Assembly: GCA_031772625.1 (NCBI GenBank)
Contig: CM062820.1
Span: forward strand, 1,072,603,369 to 1,072,667,368
Length of the DNA: 64,000 nt
Source: Pinus tabuliformis
Taxonomy: Eukaryota; Streptophyta; Pinopsida; Pinales; Pinaceae
Reading direction: 5' to 3'
Shown here: one piece after another, positions 14,110 through 24,958 of the stretch
Numbering within the stretch: position 1 is the stretch's first letter
Layout: each line of letters begins with the position of its first letter
Program-made: the position numbers and the translations under genes
Notes under the pieces: model-generated
The model's input: the letters and a program-made list of their open reading frames with translations, nothing else
The model's database searches: none
What the model was told of the DNA's origin: nothing

Positions 14110-15617
14110 TCTCCTTCAAAAAAGTGTTGTCCTCAATGCTTGAGTAGTTCTGGATGCTTCTGTATAAAATTCTTATCCTTCCATGTGGAATCTTCAATGG
14201 GTAAGTTCTTCCACTTGATGAGATACTTTGAAATTGATCTATTTCGTAGCTATCGAGTTCTTGTTTCTTTGACTGCTTCAGGTTCCAATATGATTTTTCC
14301 TTCCTCATCAAGTTCTGGCAATATTGTCTGAACTGGAAGCTTGTCACTTATAACCTTCTTTAAGCATGAAACATGGAAAACTGGGTGCACTCGAGAAGCT
14401 GCAAGAAGCTCCAATTTGTATGCCATAGTACCTATCTTTTGCAACACCTTGTACAGACCATAATACTTTGGTGATAATTTGTTATCCTTCTTAGCTTTCT
14501 TGAGGGACATTTATTTATCTGGCTGTAGCCATAGGAATACCCAATCACCTACATCAAAACTTCTTTCGTTGCGATGTTGATCTACATACTGTTTCATTCT
14601 ATTTTGTGCCAAGGTGAGGTTATCCTTTAAGAGTTGGAGAACTTGTTGCTGATGCTCGATGTGATCCACCACTGCTTGAACCTTAGAATTTTCTCTTAAA
14701 TATGATGTGATGGATGGTGGATGATATCCATAAAGTGCCATAAATGGGGTCATTTTTGTTGCAGTATTGAAGGAAGTGTTATACCACCATTCAGCGAGAG
14801 GCAACCATTTGACCCATTGTGTCTGTTTATCAGATACAAAGCAACAACGATATCCTTCCAAACATTTGTTTACTATCTCATTTTGCCCATCAGATTAAGG
14901 ATAATAAGATGATCTATGAGCTAATTGAGTACCAAGACAAGAAAATAATTTTGTCCAAAAATTTCCAGTGAAAATGGGATCTCTGTCACTTACAATAATC
15001 TTTGGGTTTCCATGTATATTTTGAATTGTTTCCATAAATGCAGTAGAAACTATACTCTCTTTAAATGGATGAGATAATGCACAAAAGTGTGCATACTTGG
15101 TAAGTCTATCCATTACCACCATGATAACACTCTTTCCTTTGGACTTGGGTAAATCTGTGATAAAATCCATTGAAACTTCCTACAAATGTTGGCTTGGAAT
15201 GGATAAAGGTTGTAATAGTCATGTAGTCTTAATTGTTTCAACTTTATTTTGTTGGCAAACGAAACATTCCGCCACAAACTTTTGAATATCCGATTTAAGT
15301 CCATCCCAATAAAAATCCTTCTTAACCCTGTGGTAGGATTTTATAAATCCTAAGTGCCCTCCTAAGGGAGAGGTGTGCAATTCCCTAAGAATCTTTTGTT
15401 TGAGTAGGGAATTCTTACATAGGTATACCCGATCCTTGTACCAGATAAATGTATCAAATGTACTGGGATCTTGTTGTATCTTTTGAATGAGTTCCCACAC
15501 TTCCTCAACATTCTTCCATTCATCCCATGCTTCGTTTATCCAATCTGGTTGGATAATGGAAATAGCGCAAAGAAATGCTTCCACATCCTCATCCTTTCTT
15601 GAGAGTGCATCTTCCAC
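14110..15617 (-). pseudogene. Z integrase with decayed chromodomain
   Basis: Integrase inserts the cDNA into the genome. On the minus strand the HHCC zinc finger (HTSPLGGHL ... CFVCQQNK) lies at about 15395-15250. The catalytic core begins MDFITDLPKSKGK (15170) and continues through IIVSDRDPIF. A stop replaces the codon after SSYYP (near 14893), and the core resumes with WLPLAEWWYNT at about 14810. The GPY/F-like module (GLYKVLQKIG, VHPVFHVSCLKK) is at 14480-14350. After a stop at about 14250 the tail reads YLIKWKNLPIEDSTW, a chromodomain, which in chromoviruses steers insertion to marked chromatin. The chromodomain also contains a stop near 14146. Broken, but the lineage is clear. Confidence 0.9.
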
Positions 15618-15629
15618 AACATTTTGCTT

Positions 15630-16916
15630 CCCTTTTTTTTAGATGATTTCAAAGTCATAACCCAATATCTTTGTGACCCATTTGTTCTGCTCTTCTAAAG
15701 ATAATTTTTGTTCTAAAAAGTATTTAAGACTATCATGATCTATTTTTACCTTGAAGTGTCTTCCCGTTAGGTAGGGTCGCCATTTCTTAAGTGCATGTAG
15801 TATTGCCAACATTTCCTTATAAATAGCTTTGTGTAAATAATTTCCTTTGATTGGACGACTTTCAAAAGCAGTGGGTCTTTCTTCTTGCATCAAAACAACA
15901 TCGATTCCATTTCCTGAGGCATCACATTCCACAATAAAGGTTTTTGTGAAGTCCGGTGTAGCTAAGACTGGTGCTTGGCACATTGCCTCTTTAAGATTTT
16001 TAAAGGCCTTTGTTGCTTCTAGAGTCCATGAAAATGCATCTTTCTTCAATAATGTTGTTAGAGGTGCTGCTATTCTCCCATAATTCTTAACAAACTTGTG
16101 ATAATACCCTTTCAACCCTAGAAATCCTCGTAGATGCTTTATGGATGTGGGGATTTTCCATTCCTTAATGGTTTTAATTTTCCTAGGGTCGACCTTAACA
16201 CTTTCATGAGATACAATATGATCTAGATATTCCACCTCTTGTACTCCAAAGAAACAATTGGAGATCTTTTCATATAATTGTTTCTCCTCCAATAGTTTGA
16301 GCACCATGTCAACATGTTGGACACGATCCTTCCAAGACTTTCTATAGATTAGTATATCATCAAAAAATGCTAACACAAATTTTCTAAGGAAGGGTTTGAA
16401 AATGGAATTCATCAAACCTTGAAATGTAGAAGGTGCATTAGTAAGGCCAAAAGGCATGACCAAAAATTCATAATGACCCTCATGAGTTCTAAATGTTGTT
16501 TTTGGAATGTGTTCAGTCTTCATTCTGATTTAATGATATCCTGAACAAAGATCCAACTTGGTGAAGTAAATTGATCCATGCAATTCATCCAATAATTCAT
16601 CAATGATAGGAATGGGAAATTTATCTTTAACAGTGAGCTTGTTGAGCTCCCTATAATCTAGACACATGCACCATGATCCATCCTTCTTGTGAACTAATAC
16701 TATTGGAGCAGAGAAAGAACTTTGACTAGGTTGAATTATACTAGCCTTTAGCATTTCTGCAACCATACGTTCAATTTCACTCTTTTGGGCATACGGATAT
16801 CTGTACGGCCTGGTGTTTGGAGGAACACTTCCTGGAATCAAATGAATAGCATGATCATGATCAAAAGTAGGTGGGAGACCTTTGGGAATCTCAAATACCT
16901 TGGAATGATTGTCCAA
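15630..16916 (-). pseudogene. Z reverse transcriptase and RNase H
   Basis: The RT fingers and palm (SFSAPIVLVHKKDGSW, LDYRELNKLTVKDKFPIP) precede a stop at about 16528, where YH*IR replaces the usual YHQIR. The frame then continues through [20 protein letters not shown] and the catalytic FFDDILIY (about 16355). RNase H begins FIVECDASGNGIDVVL (about 15920) and includes KEMLAILHALKKWR. A further stop at 15639 separates RNase H from NVVEDALSRK. The catalytic Asp pair is retained, so inactivation is by stop codons. Confidence 0.9.
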
Positions 16917-16943
16917 GACTTTTTGGAGATCTGGAGAAATGGA

Positions 16944-17410
16944 TTATTTCGATGTGGGAACCTCTAGCAAACATAATTGTGCAATTACACCTCGTTGTTC
17001 CTTCTTTAGAAGCTTTTTCATACCGTTAGAGCTAATTATATTTCCCGATTTCCCTATAATACCCCTTAATTCAACTTCCTTTCCTTCCACAGAAAAATTC
17101 ATGAAAATTTCTTGAAAATTAAAGGCTATTGTACCCAAGGATTGTAGCCATTGGACTCCTAGTACAACATCAGCACCACCCATTGGAATGGAAAGCATTG
17201 GGCTATTCAATACATATTATCCCATGGATAACTTGATATTATGGAACTTTCCAGAGCAATTTATGGTTCCTCCACTTGCAACCATCACTTGACACTCTGT
17301 GTTGGATATAGGAAGCAATTCATTTCCTTTGCTATCTTACAATGAATAAAATTATGGGTGCTTCCTGAATCAATCAACACTATATCTTGTAATGCATTGG
17401 CTAGAATTAC
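16944..17410 (-). pseudogene. Z aspartic protease
   Basis: The active-site motif VLIDSGSTHNFIHC is readable on the minus strand near 17385-17345. A frameshift and stops follow (the TQ.VK/QVMV region near 17300 and a stop before NSPMLSIPMGG), and then comes the conserved VVLGVQWLQSLG at about 17165. The protease would cleave the gag-pol precursor. The DSG triad is intact but the frame is not. Confidence 0.85.
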
Positions 17411-17416
17411 CCCTCC

Positions 17417-18638
17417 TCATACTATCAAGATAGAAAGACATATCAAGAAGAAAAAGGTAATGGTTGGATTCATTTCTTCTTTATCTAGGGCTTGTTCCTG
17501 GAGTATATTCTCTTCTTTTGACATTTCTTGTTCATTTTCTTCCTCCTCTTCACAATCTATGTAGAATAATTTCTTCTTAGCACACTTATGACCTTTAGTG
17601 TATTTGCTATAAAAACTGTAACAAAGCCCTTTTGCTCTTTTTTCTTCCAATTGTTGTGGTGTCAACCTTGTAGGTTGTGGAAGGCTAGGGGCAGCAACAC
17701 TTGCATCTTTATAATTATGAGTGGTAGGCTTCCTGGTTGCCATAATTTTGCTTTCCATTTTTCTTGCTAACCTGAATGCCTTCTCCAATGAATCAGGTTC
17801 CCAAAGGCGAACCTCATGTTGGATATTATCCTTTAAAGTCCCTATGAACATATCAATCCTATGCTCCTTTGGAATATCTTTTACCCTTATGTTCAATTTT
17901 TGGAAGTCCTCAATGTGCTCCATCATTGAACCCTTTTGTTTGAGATTTATCAATTGGCTAAAAAAGGTGTTGCTTTTTGTATCCTCATAATGTGCTATCA
18001 TTTCTTTCGTAAAAATTGCCCAAGTGACAATTTTTTTATGAGAGCAAAGCCACCGATACCATACAAACTGATTTGATTCCACATATAAAGTTGCAATACG
18101 TACCTTTTGTGTGTTTTGCACATTATGGAGATCAAAAAATTGCTCCATCTGTAGTATCCATGTTTCGGGATCCTTGCCATCAAACTTCCTCATATCGATT
18201 TTTGGAATATGGTGGGTCTTCAATCCAACATTAGAGTCTATGAAATCATGATTAACATTTATTTTGTTCCCATCATGAGTTTCCTTTACTACCCTTTCAC
18301 CATTAGTGACTATTTCTTGTAGCAACGTATTCAAATTTATCTTCAATTCTTCCATCTTATCGTCCATGCCATTCATCTTAGCTTCCATCTTAGCATTCAT
18401 GCCATCCAACTTAGCTTCCACGCCATCCATCTTAGTTTCCACACTGTCCATCTTAGCTTCCAAGTCATTCATCTTAGCTTCTAAACCTTTCTTTAAACCA
18501 TCCATCTTAGCTTCTACGTCTTTCTTTAAACCATCCATCTTATTTTTTGTTACCTTTTGTGGGAGTGAAATTTGTTGCACTTGGTTTCATAATATTGATA
18601 TATCATGTTGCATTTCTTCTTCTTCTTCATGAGTCATG
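17417..18638 (-). pseudogene. Z gag with N-terminal heptad-repeat rod
   Basis: The 387-aa open segment ends at 17417. An upstream MTHEEEEEMQHD start near 18638 is separated from it by one stop near 18587. The N-terminus is a run of 7-residue units of the type AKMDGLK/AKMDGVE (about 18545-18340), a long coiled coil. The gag core follows (RKFDGKDPETWILQMEQFF, then NLKQKGSMMEHIEDFQKL). The nucleocapsid knuckle is altered: GLCYSFYSKYTKGHKC has Phe where the second Cys of CCHC belongs. The product would form virus-like particles. Confidence 0.85.
18340..18546 (-). repeat. 21-bp coding repeats in Z gag
   Basis: Roughly nine imperfect units of 21 bp (plus strand CCATCTTAGCTTCYACGCCAT and variants) encode heptads such as AKMDGVE and AKLDGMN. 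Some units are lengthened by a KK or DV insertion. The unit equals one heptad, so growth by slippage keeps the coiled-coil register. Confidence 0.8.
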
Positions 18639-19352
18639 CTAGAGCTTTCAGGTTGCTTACTAGTTATTTCAATTTTCTTTCTTCAAGGCATCAATTACTG
18701 ATAATAATGCTTCACTATTCCATTTGAATTCCTTCAAACTAATTTTTCAAACCAAGCTTATGCAAAAATTTAAAAAATATACGCCTTTTTTCACTTGTAG
18801 GAGCTCGATATCAAATCTGATGTACCTCTGTAATTTTGGATCTCTCAGTTCTGAAATTGTGACCTGCAGTAGCCCTCTGTGTGCTCTTTCCAATGCCACT
18901 AGTCTAATCAAAATTGGATTCTCCAAGGAAGAGTTATGCCAAATCTCCCATGGTGACCTGATTATAGACTAGTTTAGTAGAGCAAACTTATACAACGTGC
19001 CACGTGTCACTGTTTCAACCTTAGTACCTGAAAATGATACACAGAAAACTAGAGGCCATCCTCTTTCTAAAAATTCTTACGAGATTTCAATCTGATGCTC
19101 AAAACAAAAGTTATGACGATTTTCCCCAAGTCACCTGTTTGGAATGTAATTCGAGAGTCTCCAAAAACGCCAATTTCCATAGATCATATCTCTGCAAATA
19201 TAGCAAGAAAAGCTCTAAAATTTGGACCCAAAGTTTAGAACTATTTCGGCCCAAATGGGGTTTTTTTTTAGCTTCTGAAATGTCGCAGAAAGCAAGTTAT
19301 AACGAAAATGGCACAATGACCTGTTTGGAGCAGCAAAACCCTAGAATCCAAA
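18639..19352 (-). other. Z 5' leader, non-coding
   Basis: This stretch lies between the primer site and gag of Z on the minus strand. I see no conserved protein here. An ORF on the plus strand at 19034-19408 overlaps the LTR and lacks any domain. Confidence 0.55.
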
Positions 19353-19364
19353 GCTCTAATACCA
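19353..19364 (-). other. Z primer-binding site
   Basis: The minus strand reads TTTGGTATTAGAGCTT just inside the LTR. TGGTATTAGAGC differs at one base from the initiator-Met complement TGGTATCAGAGC. Confidence 0.8.
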
Positions 19365-19366
19365 AA

Positions 19367-19690
19367 TGTTATGGAACCAGCTCACAAAAAGATAGATCAA
19401 CACCTTAGAAATAATTCTCTTCGAGGGGGAAACCTCCTTTACATTACGCAAATGAAAAATTCTTAGATCATTCAAATGACAAAACCTCCTTTCTCTATAT
19501 AGGAGTCTACGGGGTCACAATATAACCAAACCGACCTAACAATAATAATATCAAGGCACAAAAATAACAATAGATGGATTCTATGGGGAACAATAATAAC
19601 AATATGGGGACAACAGGGGCACAATAATAATAATAAGGGATACAACGACAATAGTAATGGGGGGATCACTAATATTATAGGGACCTAATA
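19367..19690 (-). repeat. 5' LTR of Z
   Basis: This is the intact 324-bp LTR and the reference for the split copy at 10751-14103. On the plus strand it runs TGTTATGGAACC...GACCTAATA. It is short, as in several plant chromovirus lineages, and contains CTATATAGGAG on the plus strand. Confidence 0.85.
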
Positions 19691-20341
19691 GATGATGCTC
19701 TTCCCCTTACTTTGGGAGGGAACCAGACAGAAAATGAATTTCCTAGTCTATGAGATGAGCTTGCTGCATTTCTTAGAAGTCATTAAAGAGGTGGCAATAG
19801 GTGGGGCTACCTCCAGTATCCTTCATAATGAATTACACAAAGAAATAATGACAATGTGAGACCTTGATTCATACACAACATGTCGCCTCCACAAGTATGG
19901 CTGGCCTAATAATACATCACAAACATCTAGAGGTTCAACATCACATAATACCTCGTCTATGAAGGGTTTGATGCTGTAGGGAAGGCGACACTGCTGGCGA
20001 ACTCAGAGATCCTGTCCTTCGTGAAGCCACCCGATACTTTATGGCTATGAGTGTGGTGTAGTCAGTAGGCCCAACCACTTCACTACCTCTATTGAAATGA
20101 GGTTATTTTGGCTGCCACTGTTGACAATGAATTGCAATGGCGAACCCTTCACCCACATCTGTGAGTGGAAAAGACGCTCCCCCTCCTCTAGATATTCAGG
20201 CTCATTCTTTTGGATCTTTGTGGTGGAAAAAGTGACGCTAGGCTCTATATAAATGATCTGCTTCCCTTTTCCATTCTCCTTTTCAGGTTCTGACTTAGGG
20301 TCAGAACATGCATCTGCTTCGGAAGCCTTCAGCTCGACCAC
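19691..20341 (-). pseudogene. G1 protease region
   Basis: It matches the G2 protease (51775-51130). The active-site stretch reads FIVNSGSQNNLIS where G2 has FIVDSGSQKNLIL, so the catalytic Asp has become Asn (GAC to AAC). Several frameshifts follow. The upstream acidic linker (SEADACSDPKSEPEKENG) is conserved. It cannot encode an active protease. Confidence 0.85.
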
Positions 20342-21240
20342 TAGCGACTGCCTGGTCAGACACTCACTTGTGTTGTGAGTGGGGCTCTTATGGAACTCAC
20401 ACCTCTTTTATGTGTCCTTCTTTGACTTCGTGGTGTTGTTATTTTCTTGTGGCTATGACGGGTTTTCTTGGTTCACCCCACCTTGGCTTTTTCCTTTGGT
20501 CTTCAGATTTGCAGATCCAAAGTATCGCTTCTTCTGTTTAAACTTCTGCTCGATTTTGACAGTGTATCGGTACACTATGCCGAGCGAGGAGATGTTCAGG
20601 AACTCCATCTCTTCCTAGATGTATCTATGTAGGTAGCCATCGTATTTGAGTACCAGATGCAACTTAGAATCCTTGATACCCAACTGTGTGCGAAGGGTAT
20701 GAAAAATGTTGGTGAACTCTGGAACATCTTGGTCCTTTCCCTGCCGCAGCGTGGTCCACTTTATGTATTTGTCCTCATAGCTTTTGATAGGGTAGTACTG
20801 CTCCTTGACAGCATCCCAGAATGAATTCCAAGTGGGTGCAACTGAAAATAGTGAGCCTATACTTTCATCCTTCTGCTCGCAGTAGGTTTCCCACCAGTCC
20901 TTGACATGGGGGGCTGCTTTGAGAAGAGTGAAAACAATCTTTTCCTAACTCGAAAATTCATGATAAAAAAATACCCTTCTAGTAGATTTAACCATTTATC
21001 TAAGGCATCTACGTCTATCTGACCCTCGAATATGGGGATTTCAAAATTAGCTTGTACCTTAAATGGTGTGGCGTTTCTAGAGTAGTTGTTGGAAGCCGAT
21101 GCGTTGCCCCTGGTTATTCACTGAAGGATCTGGGTAAAGCTATCCATCATCATGTTCCTTTGTTGCTCGAGGGCTTCTTCAAGCAAGATTTTGATAGGAT
21201 CTCTTGCCCCCTCGTCTTTCTTTTCATCCGCCATGGGAGG
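20342..21240 (-). pseudogene. G1 gag
   Basis: On the minus strand it starts MADEKKDEGARDPIKILLEE near 21232 and follows G2 gag through EIPIFEGQIDVDALDKW. Stops (one after TQILQ) and frameshifts in the EGYF-KQPP stretch break it. The C-terminal knuckle-like CEFHKSSTHNTSEC is recognisable as CEFHKSPTHNTSEC near 20390-20350. Normal gag length in G2 is about 310 aa. Confidence 0.8.
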
Positions 21241-21350
21241 TTGTCGAGGTTTACGAGGCTAGTCTTGCAAAGGTTCGACCAGTTCAAGCCCTAACTCCTT
21301 ATATCCCGACTTCGTTGGGGACATGCAAAGAAAAATAGAGAAAAACGCAG

Positions 21351-21365
21351 ACCCCTTTGATACCA
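21351..21365 (-). other. G1 primer-binding site
   Basis: The minus strand reads TGGTATCAAAGGGG one base inside the LTR. The first eight bases match the initiator-Met complement and the remainder has drifted. Confidence 0.7.
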
Positions 21366-21366
21366 C

Positions 21367-21516
21367 TGATCCGAATTTAAACAAGAACGCAACAAATTAC
21401 AGAGATAACCATAAACATAGAGATGCAGCGGAAATAATACTTCATTTCATTAATGTAAAATACTAAAATATGCTTACAAATAGAAATGGAAATCAACTAG
21501 CTAGGGTGATGGTAGC
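21367..21516 (-). repeat. 5' LTR of G1, left part (continues at 53487-53957)
   Basis: TGATCCGAATTTAAACAAGAACG.. matches the first 150 bp of 9708-10329 and stops at GGTAGC where X begins. The remaining 470 bp is at 53487-53957. The flanks GTAGC (21512-21516) and TTAGC (53482-53486) are the target duplication of X with one mismatch. Confidence 0.85.
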
Positions 21517-23298
21517 TATTTTTTCAATTTAGTGTCCTAAATTGCTCTACATAAATTATCAATCCGAATATCGTAAACTGATGAAGTGTAGTGCACTATC
21601 TGTGCTAGATTACCCTTCTTACTTCGTTGTCTTTGTGTTTTATGTTGTTTTGGGGGTTTTTGGTCCTTTAGTTCCTAATAAATTACAATGTAACTATCAA
21701 AATCCTAAATCTAACTTCTATAAAGACTGCTAATAATCTAAAAATAAGAAATAAAAGTTCTTTAAGTAAGATTTGGAAGTAAAGTTTAATCAAGAAATGA
21801 AAGCAAAGTTTCTATTTATGCTCTTATCATTGTTTCCAAGTCATGAACTAAAAGTGAAATTACAACTACTGTCTAATCAATTACAGAAACAAGACTAAAT
21901 GAAATACTAAAAAAAATGAAAGTGGAATTGCAACAAAACAAAATGAAATACTTAGTTACTCTGCCTCTCAATTTTGGGAGAAAAATCTCCTTGGGATGAC
22001 ATTTTGAGGAATTCTGTACTTCATTATTCTAAGAGAAGATAAATGCAAAAATTCAGAAAAGACTCATTGCATGAATGAAGTATTCAACCACTTAGTTTAA
22101 GATGACTTATCAATTAGAAGGGCTTTTCAGAAACATTCATCTACACCATGAGTTACTAAACTAGTAATAAAATGGCAAGAACAGTAATGGCACTGATCAG
22201 TCTAATTGAAAACTTAAAGACTAGTAAAAGAGTAAATGAAACAAACTAAATTACACTACTGAATTCCAACTTCTAATTACTGATAAGAACTTGAAAGAAA
22301 ATTAAACAAAAAAATTTATTCTGCAATGAAAGAAGCTATCCTGCATTAGTAAGAAGATGAAAAAGATTGCATTATAAACAAGGTTAGTATGAAAATGAGT
22401 ATGAACATTGTGAGAAGAAATGATAAATTTACAGTTTAACTAGAAAAGACAAAACAAAATGAAATAAAACCTCAGCCAATGCAGGGGCCCTCTACAACTG
22501 ATCAGGTTATGCATGCTTAATCAATCTCCAAGCAACTCTTTCACATATCCATAAAACTGGCAGTCTTCATATTAAAACAGGAAAATGAGTTTTTCAAAGT
22601 TATAACATAGTAAGTCTAAGCTTAATACATGAGGAAATTCGAACTCCTTACAAGTTCTTTACACAGGTATTTATAAGAAAATTATGAAACTATTTGTGGA
22701 GAAAATTAAGCTACAACCAAAAACACGTAGAAGACAGGCACATGGAATTTTCTTCCTCAGCTGGTGGAGACATAAATCCAAGATGATGGCTGTTGGATTT
22801 GGTTGCACAGATGGTTGTTGGAGTCCAAGGGTTCAGGAAGTTGTTTCAGATAACGCTTCCCATCACTGTGAAATGTGTTGATTATCCATGAAATAGAGTC
22901 ATGTTTCCTTCTGTCTCAACGTTTGATTTCTCCATTGACCATAGTCTTGTACCATCTTCCTTGTCAAATTGGGCTAGGTGAATAGGACACGGTCCATGTC
23001 ATGATGTTTTCTAAGATGCCCATGTAGCTAGTTTCTCCTTCTGACACTTGGAACCTATTAAATCATGGAAGTAGTTGCGGAACAGCTGATTAGCTGTAGA
23101 ATAGGTTGTGTTCCATAGCTAAAAGACAAAAACTTATTTGAACAGAAAAACATAAAAATATAATATGTAAATCACTAAATGTCCTCCTTAAGGAAATGTA
23201 TACTGGTTATTGATGATAGGAATGCATTTCTTCATAGAAAAACAAAGAAAAAGGGATGAGAAGAGTTGCTAAGGAAAGAGCAGTTTTGAGGTTCAACA
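21517..23298 (-). repeat. 3' LTR of X
   Basis: The plus strand begins TATTTTTTCAATTTAGTG (a decayed TGTTTGTTCAATTT, as in the other LTR) and ends GAGGTTCAACA, 1,782 bp. It matches 45818-47581 plus 53448-53481 throughout. No significant ORF. Confidence 0.9.
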
Positions 23299-23310
23299 TA
23301 CCCCCACTGT
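23299..23310 (-). other. X polypurine tract
   Basis: The minus strand reads ACAGTGGGGGTA immediately before the LTR start TGTTGAACC. It primes plus-strand cDNA synthesis in LTR elements. Confidence 0.8.
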
Positions 23311-24958
23311 AAAACCATTGCATGTCCCCATGCAATCAAAATTGTGAACTTCTTCCTCCCATTTCATTTGTTCTGATACTTCTACCAACACATCCAACTT
23401 TATTTTCTTTCTTTTCTTTGCATTGACTGCCATCCTTGGCTTCCTCATAAGAAATTTGTATTTAAGGTTAATAAGTGTTCTGTTCAGCTTCTTATTTTTC
23501 CTTTTCAGTTTCTTGTTCTTCTTGTACCATAATCCCAAGTGTAGCATAGTGTTGTCATGAATAGCTCTATCCACTTATTCTGTTCCCTCAAAGTTTCATT
23601 TTCTTTTTGGAAGTGCCTATTCAGAATTTTTAGCTCAAAGATCTCCTGTTTGAGAAAGCTAGTTAGAATTTCTTATGGGGTGACAGGCTGTTCTGGATTA
23701 GCTGAAGTTCCTGGGTCTCCTGAGGTACTCTTTTTCTCTAATGAGTCTATGTAATCATAGATTTTTTGTTGTATTGGATCTATGCCAGGAGAAGCTCTAC
23801 TTGGGTTGCCTTCAAAATTCTGTGGAGGAGAGTTTTGTGGACTTTGTTCATATGGAATACTGTCAAGGGACTGAACTGGGGTTTCTTCCTCTAAGTTTAT
23901 AAACTGGGACTCTTTTGATTTCACCCTCTTCACCTTACCCTGGAGTCTAGAGCTCCTCCTCAAATTTTGGAAACTTATGGTTTCTTCTTTTGTGTCCTTT
24001 TTCCTCTTTCCTTTCTCCTTATTTTTCTTGATTTTCTCCTTGATCTTGGTTAGTCTTTCAGAGAGTAGTTGTTCATCCTCTTGAGGTGATGAAGGTTCAC
24101 GAATATCCCTATTAATTTCTTCAACCCTTTCTTTAATTTTTATCTTCAGCGTAGTTTGCTTTCTAATCTCTGTTAATTTTTTAGAGATTTGTTCTTCTTC
24201 ATCATTTTTTGTGCTGAAGGTTCAGGGTTCCTTTGAATGGTCAGATTGGTCTTCTTTCTCCTAGTCTTTTTGACACTATATTTTCCAGGAGATTCTGGTG
24301 TCCCTTGGAAATGGTTTCTTATTAGAAATTTTTCCCAGGTGTTCCCTATTTTCTTGAGATGATATTCAACCAGGATCTTGACCAATCCATGGTGATACAT
24401 GGTTGTTTCCAAAGATTCTATTTTCTTCTAGACATTTGAGGCCATTCTCCTTAGACTATTTAGGAGGAAGAAAGGGAGGTTAGTGTCCCCATTATCTAAA
24501 AAGTTCATCAATAAATGTATATGATAAACATACATACATCCAAATCTTCCCTCATAGGTAATAAATTTTTGCAATATCAAAAGCATTCTTCTCCATTTAT
24601 TTTTGAGGGCTGAAATATGGATTCCTTTCCTAAACATAGTGACATCCATACCTGGGTTCTTGAGGAATACCTTACATGATTCACTGTGGAATTATTTGTT
24701 TTTGAACCACCTTTCACCAAGCCTTGGTAGTCTTGTAGCCTCTGCTATGTAGGATTCTGTGATTGCAAACTTGATGTCCCCAATTTCCACTTCGGTACCA
24801 TCAAAAGATCTGGTAAAAGATTTCATGATTTCCTTATGATATCCATCAAAATTTTCAATGAACTTGAGCCATCCAATCTTCTGTAGCATCTCCTTAAGTT
24901 GGGGATATCCTTCTATGAATTTTGCTCCTATGGGATCTACACTGACGATGAGTCCCAT
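23311..24958 (-). pseudogene. X third ORF (downstream of integrase), unknown protein
   Basis: It starts MGLIVSVDPIGAKFIEGYPQ at 24958 and includes DIKFAITESYIAEATRLPRL, ending this open stretch at a stop in WFKNK. Reading on past stops, a similar helical segment follows (MDVTMFRKGIHISALKNKWR, FITYEGRFGCMYVYHIHLLM). It then becomes a long Lys/Glu/Arg-rich region (RRSSRLQGKVKRVKSKES near 23960) and ends near 23300. At least two stops and several frameshifts interrupt it. It sits where Athila elements carry an envelope-like ORF, but I see no clear signal peptide or membrane anchor. The folded N-terminal half plus basic tail suggests a nucleic-acid or structural accessory protein. Function unknown. 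Confidence 0.6.

Larger units (their letters stand above)
10751..19690 (-). mobile_element. Element Z: Ty3/gypsy chromovirus inside G1
   Basis: Z has short LTRs (TGTTATGRAACCAGC...CCTAAYA) at 10751-14103 (split by W) and 19367-19690, an initiator-Met-like primer site, gag, protease, RT, RNase H, integrase and a chromodomain relic, all on the minus strand. Its own length without W is about 5.9 kb, normal for a plant chromovirus. The flanks GGCGA and GATGA match at three of five bases, so a mutated TSD is possible but weak. Every coding segment is broken by at least one stop or frameshift. Confidence 0.9.

Noticed and set aside
10746-19695. Target-site duplication of Z (GGCGA and GATGA)
   Set aside because: Only three of five bases match, so I do not count it as a duplication although insertion of Z is certain from its LTRs.
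23293-23574. Lys-rich 93-aa ORF as a separate DNA-binding protein
   Set aside because: It is the tail end of the X third ORF in one of its broken frames.
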